The notes below the pieces were generated by a model. That model ran no database searches and was not told where the DNA came from. It was given only the letters and a program-made list of their open reading frames with translations. DNA of 36,897 bases from Lonepinella sp051851555 (lineage in GTDB: Bacteria > Pseudomonadota > Gammaproteobacteria > Enterobacterales > Pasteurellaceae), in assembly GCF_051851555.1 (NCBI RefSeq), contig NZ_JBPDVH010000012.1, positions 1 through 36,897 on the forward strand, given 5' to 3'. Every line of letters begins with the position of its first letter. The first letter of the stretch is position 1. Positions 32,778-36,897 of this stretch are shown here, piece by piece. A program made the translations under genes and the position numbers.

Positions 32778-34007
32778 GTGGATAGTAATTTTATTTTCGG
32801 TATCGGCATTTTTACAGCCCTTGTATTAGTGCTTGCAGTAGTTATTTTATTCGCTAAATCTAAATTAGTGGATTCGGGCGATATTACCATTTCTATCAAT
32901 GATGATCCTGAAAAAGCGATCACCTTGCCAGCCGGTGGTAAATTATTAGGTGCTTTAGCCAGCAAAGGGATTTTCGTCTCCTCCGCTTGTGGTGGCGGTG
33001 GCTCTTGTGGTCAATGCGTGGTGAAAGTAAAATCTGGCGGTGGCGAAATTCTACCAACCGAACTTTCGCATATTACCAAACGTGAAGCCAAAGAAGGCTA
33101 TCGTTTATCTTGCCAAGTGAACGTCAAATCTTCTATGGATATTGAATTGCCAGAAGAAATCTTTGGTGTGAAAAAATGGGAATGTACCGTTATTTCTAAC
33201 GATAACAAAGCCACGTTCATCAAAGAACTTAAATTGGCCATCCCTGAAGGTGAAGAAGTGCCATTCCGTGCCGGTGGTTATATTCAGATTGAAGCGGAAC
33301 CACATACTGTGGCATATAAAGACTTCGATATTCCAAAAGAATATCATGAAGACTGGGATAAATTTAATCTCTGGCGTTATGTTTCAAAAGTGGATGAACA
33401 TATTATTCGTGCGTACTCTATGGCATCTTATCCAGAAGAGAAAGGCATTATTATGCTAAACGTGCGTATTGCTACACCACCGCCACGTAATCCAGACGTG
33501 CCACCAGGTCAGATGTCCTCTTATATTTGGTCATTAAAACCAGGTGATAAAGTCACGATTTCAGGGCCATTTGGTGAATTCTTTGCCAAAGAAACCGATA
33601 ATGAAATGGTCTTTATTGGTGGTGGTGCCGGTATGGCACCAATGCGTTCGCATATCTTCGACCAATTAAAACGCTTACACAGTAAACGTAAAATGACCTT
33701 CTGGTACGGTGCACGTTCTAAACGTGAAATTTTCTATGAAGAAGATTTTGATATGTTAGCACGTGAAAACGATAACTTTGAATGGCATATTGCCTTATCT
33801 GATGCGTTACCAGAAGATAACTGGACAGGTTACACTGGCTTTATTCACAACGTGCTTTATGAAAACTATCTGAAAAATCACGAAGCCCCTGAAGATTGTG
33901 AATACTACATGTGTGGACCACCGGTGATGAATGCAGCGGTAATCAAAATGCTAGAAGGCTTAGGCGTTGAACACGAAAACATCTTATTAGATGACTTTGG
34001 TGGTTAA
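32778..34007 (+). CDS. nqrF: Na+-translocating NADH:quinone reductase subunit F
   Basis: Electron-entry subunit that oxidises NADH. The start is GTG at 32778, after AAGGAGCG. The 409 aa hold one N-terminal membrane helix (about 4-26), a plant-type [2Fe-2S] ferredoxin domain with Cys71, Cys77, Cys80 and Cys112, then a ferredoxin-NADP reductase-like part with FAD motif RAYSMAS and NADH motif GGGAGMAPMRS. Last structural gene of the operon. Confidence 0.97.
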   Translation: MDSNFIFGIGIFTALVLVLAVVILFAKSKLVDSGDITISINDDPEKAITLPAGGKLLGALASKGIFVSSACGGGGSCGQCVVKVKSGGGEILPTELSHITKREAKEGYRLSCQVNVKSSMDIELPEEIFGVKKWECTVISNDNKATFIKELKLAIPEGEEVPFRAGGYIQIEAEPHTVAYKDFDIPKEYHEDWDKFNLWRYVSKVDEHIIRAYSMASYPEEKGIIMLNVRIATPPPRNPDVPPGQMSSYIWSLKPGDKVTISGPFGEFFAKETDNEMVFIGGGAGMAPMRSHIFDQLKRLHSKRKMTFWYGARSKREIFYEEDFDMLARENDNFEWHIALSDALPEDNWTGYTGFIHNVLYENYLKNHEAPEDCEYYMCGPPVMNAAVIKMLEGLGVEHENILLDDFGG

Positions 34008-34024
34008 TGCGTTATCTTTTAACC

Positions 34025-34099
34025 GTAGGGGCGGATCTACGTATCCGCCCATTAAAAACGGAGCGTAATTTTCGGACGGATACATCGATCCGCCCCTAC
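34025..34099. repeat. GTAGGGGCGGAT inverted repeat between nqrF and apbE
   Basis: Exact 12-bp inverted arms (34025-34036/34088-34099) enclose two inner hairpins that reuse the same GGGCGGAT/ATCCGCCC words. The element fills most of the 127-base gap inside the nqr-apbE-nqrM transcription unit and belongs to a type of palindromic repeat distinct from the others in this window. Confidence 0.85.
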
Positions 34100-34134
34100 A
34101 ACACATTGAAACAGTTGATACCTTTATTAATATA

Positions 34135-35178
34135 ATGAAAATATCCATCAAATACCTATTCCTTTTAATCTTAAGCCTTTTTCTCGTTGCTTGTGGCAAA
34201 GATCCCGAAATTATCACCCTATCAGGCAAAACCATGGGGACCACCTACCATATCAAATATATTGATAATGGCAAGGTAAGCCAACAAGCAGAACAAACCC
34301 ATGAGCAAATTGAAGTGGTATTGAAAAAGGTGAATGACCAAATGTCCACCTATATTCCGACATCGGAATTAAGCCGTTTTAATCAAAATACACAAGTCAA
34401 TCAATCCATTGAAATTTCCCCTGAATTAGGCAAAGTGATGGCGGAATCTATCCGTTTAAACAAATTAACAGACGGTGCATTAGATGTCACGGTGGGGCCT
34501 TTAGTCAATTTATGGGGATTTGGCCCTGATAAACGTTTGAATAGACAACCTAGTCAGCAACAATTAAATGAACGTCTCGCAAAAGTCGGCATTGATAAAT
34601 TAAAACTAAGCCAACGTGCGGATAAATTTAGCCTAGAAAAAAGTATTCCGGAGCTTTATGTGGATTTATCTTCTATTGCCAAAGGCTACGGCGTGGATCA
34701 AGTGGCAGATTATTTAGATCAGCTCCATATTGCCAATTATCTGGTCGAAATCGGGGGAGAAATCCGAGCCAAGGGCAAAAATGCGGAAAACAAAGACTGG
34801 CAAATTGCCATTGAACAACCGAATGCTGATGGTTCTCGTTCCGCCCAAAAAATTGTCGGTTTGAAAAATTTAGGCATGGCGACATCTGGAGATTACCGTA
34901 ATTATTTTGAACAAAATGGTATTCGTTATAGCCATGAAATCGATCCTAAAACAGGTTACCCAGTGCAACATAATCTCGCTTCGATCACGGTATTACATCC
35001 TTCTGCCATGACTGCAGACGGCTTATCCACGGGATTATTCGTACTAGGCGAACAAAAAGCACTGGAGATAGCAGAACAACAAGGCATTGCCATTTATATG
35101 ATTATTAAAACCGATAAAGGTTTTGAAACCAAAATGTCATCAAAATTCACCGCACTTTTAGCGGAACAACATCAATAA
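34135..35178 (+). CDS. apbE: FAD:protein FMN transferase (ApbE lipoprotein)
   Basis: Periplasmic Mg-dependent enzyme that attaches FMN from FAD to Thr in the SGAT motifs of NqrB and NqrC. The 347-aa precursor has a lipoprotein signal (LILSLFLVAC). Family motifs in order: SGKTMGTTYHI, VDLSSIAKGYGVDQ, YLVEIGGEIRAKG, GMATSGDYRNYFE and ADGLSTGLFVLG. Its position next to nqr fits its role in maturing that complex. An uptake signal lies near its 3' end (35149-35157). Confidence 0.97.
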   Translation: MKISIKYLFLLILSLFLVACGKDPEIITLSGKTMGTTYHIKYIDNGKVSQQAEQTHEQIEVVLKKVNDQMSTYIPTSELSRFNQNTQVNQSIEISPELGKVMAESIRLNKLTDGALDVTVGPLVNLWGFGPDKRLNRQPSQQQLNERLAKVGIDKLKLSQRADKFSLEKSIPELYVDLSSIAKGYGVDQVADYLDQLHIANYLVEIGGEIRAKGKNAENKDWQIAIEQPNADGSRSAQKIVGLKNLGMATSGDYRNYFEQNGIRYSHEIDPKTGYPVQHNLASITVLHPSAMTADGLSTGLFVLGEQKALEIAEQQGIAIYMIIKTDKGFETKMSSKFTALLAEQHQ

Positions 35179-35187
35179 GGAAATATT

Positions 35188-35430
35188 ATGCAAGTTTTTT
35201 TAGTTACCTTTGGCATTTTTATGCTGGTTATTTTCGGCATGGCGTTAGGGTATATTGTTAAACGTAAATCTATTCAAGGAAGTTGTGGGGGCATTTCTGC
35301 TTTAGGCATGAAAAAAGTTTGTGACTGCGATGAACCTTGTGACAATTTGAAAGATAAAGTAGCCAAAGGCGAAGCCGATCCAAAAGAATTAGAACGCTTT
35401 GCGAAACCTGCGTTTTATGAAGTGAAGTAA
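35188..35430 (+). CDS. nqrM: Na+-NQR maturation protein NqrM
   Basis: Small membrane protein of 80 aa (DUF539) needed for Na+-NQR assembly, probably delivering iron to the NqrD/NqrE site. An N-terminal membrane helix (about 2-25) is followed by a cysteine-rich segment, GSCGGISALGMKKVCDCDEP plus one more Cys, which are the conserved cysteines. Nine bases after apbE; AAGGAAA precedes the ATG. Confidence 0.95.
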   Translation: MQVFLVTFGIFMLVIFGMALGYIVKRKSIQGSCGGISALGMKKVCDCDEPCDNLKDKVAKGEADPKELERFAKPAFYEVK

Positions 35431-35436
35431 TGTAGA

Positions 35437-35552
35437 ACCCTCACCCTAGCCCTCTCCCAAAGGGAGAGGGAACGATTTTTAGGGCGAAGATTAAAATAAA
35501 ATTATTCCTCATTCTGCCCCCTCTCCCTTTGGAAGAGGGCTAGGGTGAGGGT
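35437..35552. repeat. Gene-less inverted pair of CCCTCTCCC hairpin repeats
   Basis: Two 34-bp units, 35437-35470 and 35519-35552, in inverted orientation with one mismatch, around a 48-base AT-rich core. Each has a hairpin of the CCCTCTCCC-AAA-GGGAGAGGG type next to CCCTCACCCTAG. The element lies between nqrM and mnmA and looks like a short form of the DUF559 unit at 24607-25036 without the gene. Confidence 0.88.
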
Positions 35553-35569
35553 AAAAAAAGAGATACCCT

Positions 35570-36721
35570 ATGCAATCAAAAACCTATAACGATCATTTCC
35601 CAACCCTAACCCCCGATCAACTCGCCCAAAACCAAACCAAAAAAGTTATTGTGGGGATGTCAGGTGGTGTAGATTCCTCGGTTTCCGCCTTTATCTTGCA
35701 ACAACAAGGCTACCAAGTGGAGGGCTTGTTTATGAAAAACTGGGAAGAAGATGATGATACGGATTATTGTACTGCCGCAGCCGATCTCGCCGATGCACAA
35801 GCAGTTTGCGATAAACTGGGCATTCACTTACATAAAATCAATTTTGCAGCGGAATATTGGGATAATGTCTTTGAGCATTTTCTTAGCGAATATAAAGCAG
35901 GCCGTACGCCAAATCCTGATATTCTCTGTAACAAAGAAATTAAATTCAAAGCCTTTTTAGAATATGCGGCAGAAGATTTAGGTGCGGATTATATCGCCAC
36001 AGGGCATTATGTTCGCCGTTCGGGTGATGATGAGCATGCTCGATTATTACGTGGTTTAGATAGCAACAAAGATCAAAGCTATTTTCTTTACACCTTAAGT
36101 CATCAGCAAGTTGGGCAAAGTTTATTTCCTGTGGGGGATATTGAAAAGCCTATTGTTCGAGCCATTGCTGAAGATTTAGGTTTAGTCACTGCCAAGAAAA
36201 AAGATTCCACCGGCATTTGCTTTATCGGCGAACGCAAATTCAAAGATTTCTTAGCACGTTATTTGCCTGCTCAACCGGGTGAAATCCGTACCGTAGAGGG
36301 TAAGTTAGTGGGTCATCACGACGGATTAATGTATCACACCTTAGGACAACGTAAAGGTTTAGGCATTGGTGGAGTACAAGGATTAAGCGAAGAACCTTTT
36401 TATGTGGTAGAAAAAGATTTAATCAATAATGTGCTTATTGTCGCACAAGGTCACGATAATTCAGCCTTACTTTCAACCGGTTTAACGGCAAGCCAACTAT
36501 ATTGGGTCGATCGCCAGCCGATTCGCCAGAATCTACGCTGTACCGTAAAAACACGTTATCGTCAGGAAGATATTGCTTGTGAAATTATCCCACGAGATGA
36601 TGATAATATCCGTGTCGTTTTTGATGAACCCCAAATTGCCGTCACGCCAGGACAAAGTGCGGTGTTTTATCAGGGAGAAATTTGTTTGGGTGGCGGGGTG
36701 ATTGAAACGCAAGTGAAATAA
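35570..36721 (+). CDS. mnmA: tRNA-specific 2-thiouridylase
   Basis: ATP-dependent enzyme that puts the 2-thio group on U34 of tRNA-Lys, -Glu and -Gln, with sulfur relayed from IscS through TusE. The PP-loop is GMSGGVDSSVSAF near residue 30. The catalytic cysteines are in NPDILCNKEIKF and STGICFIGERKF. The 383-aa length is a little over the E. coli one (368) because of an N-terminal extension (MQSKTYNDHFPTLTPDQLAQ). A hairpin repeat pair lies just upstream and a terminator downstream. An uptake signal is at 36655-36663. Confidence 0.97.
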   Translation: MQSKTYNDHFPTLTPDQLAQNQTKKVIVGMSGGVDSSVSAFILQQQGYQVEGLFMKNWEEDDDTDYCTAAADLADAQAVCDKLGIHLHKINFAAEYWDNVFEHFLSEYKAGRTPNPDILCNKEIKFKAFLEYAAEDLGADYIATGHYVRRSGDDEHARLLRGLDSNKDQSYFLYTLSHQQVGQSLFPVGDIEKPIVRAIAEDLGLVTAKKKDSTGICFIGERKFKDFLARYLPAQPGEIRTVEGKLVGHHDGLMYHTLGQRKGLGIGGVQGLSEEPFYVVEKDLINNVLIVAQGHDNSALLSTGLTASQLYWVDRQPIRQNLRCTVKTRYRQEDIACEIIPRDDDNIRVVFDEPQIAVTPGQSAVFYQGEICLGGGVIETQVK

Positions 36722-36770
36722 TTCTGTTTTTGAATATTGAGCTATGACTTGATAAATGAATGTAACCCAT

Positions 36771-36797
36771 AAAAAAAGAGCATAACGCTCTTTTTTA
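36771..36797. terminator. Bidirectional terminator after mnmA
   Basis: AAAAAAGAGC-ATAAC-GCTCTTTTTT, 50 bases past the mnmA stop and 17 bases past the end of the minus-strand gene at the window edge; T tracts on both strands. Confidence 0.93.
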
Positions 36798-36813
36798 TCA
36801 TATTTCAAACCCA

Positions 36814-36897
36814 CTAATTTTTCTCAAAACGTTGTAATTCTTTTTTCGTATGATTTTCTACACCCTGTATGTTAAAAAAATCACAATTCAGTTGTTG
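36814..36897 (-). CDS. C-terminal end of an unidentified minus-strand gene
   Basis: The minus strand has an open frame from the window edge to a TAG at 36816-36814, giving 27 residues that end in KKELQRFEKN. The mixed, charged composition and the terminator just beyond suggest a real gene, but too little is present to name it. Confidence 0.5.
   Translation of the reverse strand, partial: QQLNCDFFNIQGVENHTKKELQRFEKN

Noticed and set aside
1..36897. tRNA, rRNA or prophage genes
   Set aside because: I found no cloverleaf-like segment with tRNA signature bases, no rRNA blocks, and no integrase, capsid or lysis genes; 6S RNA is the only structured RNA gene I can name.

Overview
The window comes from a member of the Pasteurellaceae in the Haemophilus/Aggregatibacter group. 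The evidence is a low-GC gammaproteobacterial gene set, about eighteen exact copies of the Haemophilus-type DNA uptake signal (AAGTGCGGT or its complement), and gene blocks arranged as in Haemophilus: rppH-TSUP-lgt-thyA-tadA, fadL-ogt-mutH, and nqrABCDEF-apbE-nqrM-mnmA. It reads as chromosomal housekeeping sequence studded with repeat elements. I see no prophage, CRISPR array, rRNA or tRNA.

Layout. 1-2296 (minus) is the N-terminal 765 residues of a large trimeric autotransporter adhesin that runs off the left edge; its stalk has 63-bp tandem repeats. Ten copies of a 7-bp repeat lie immediately downstream of its best promoter, which suggests phase-variable expression. 2711-7405 (minus) is ileS-lspA-ispH, with a structured repeat element between ileS and lspA. 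7571-8141 (minus) is an unrecognised pair of overlapping small genes. 8203-12428 (minus) is rppH-TSUP permease-lgt-thyA-tadA, with three palindromic elements between thyA and tadA. 12429-13006 is a non-coding stretch with five DnaA-box-like 9-mers. 13007-14269 (minus) holds a YafJ-type amidotransferase and a YfcZ-family gene. 14464-17125 (plus) is fadL, ogt and mutH, with a FadR-like operator before fadL.

17174-19961 (minus) holds a PTS EIICB sugar transporter, fthC (ygfA), the 6S RNA gene and zapA. ygfB-pepP is divergent from these at 20065-21958. 22013-26752 (minus) is rsmE, glyQ, a DUF559 nuclease-like gene bracketed by 39-bp inverted repeats, a lipoprotein gene and glyS. 26919-27518 (minus) is a YajG lipoprotein, divergent from bolA. 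28211-35430 (plus) is the complete Na+-translocating NADH:quinone reductase operon with its flavin transferase (apbE) and maturation factor (nqrM). mnmA and a terminator follow, and the last bases hold the end of a minus-strand gene.

The genes serve envelope biogenesis (ispH, lspA, lgt), translation (ileS, glyQS, tadA, mnmA, rsmE), nucleotide and RNA metabolism (thyA, rppH, 6S RNA), DNA repair (ogt, mutH), Na+-coupled respiration (nqr) and host interaction (adhesin). The most unusual content is in the repeats: the adhesin's 7-bp promoter-proximal tract; a DUF559 gene flanked by inverted hairpin repeats related to gene-less copies elsewhere in the window, a layout like REP/RAYT; and a family of intergenic elements that keep their stems while changing the stem sequence.
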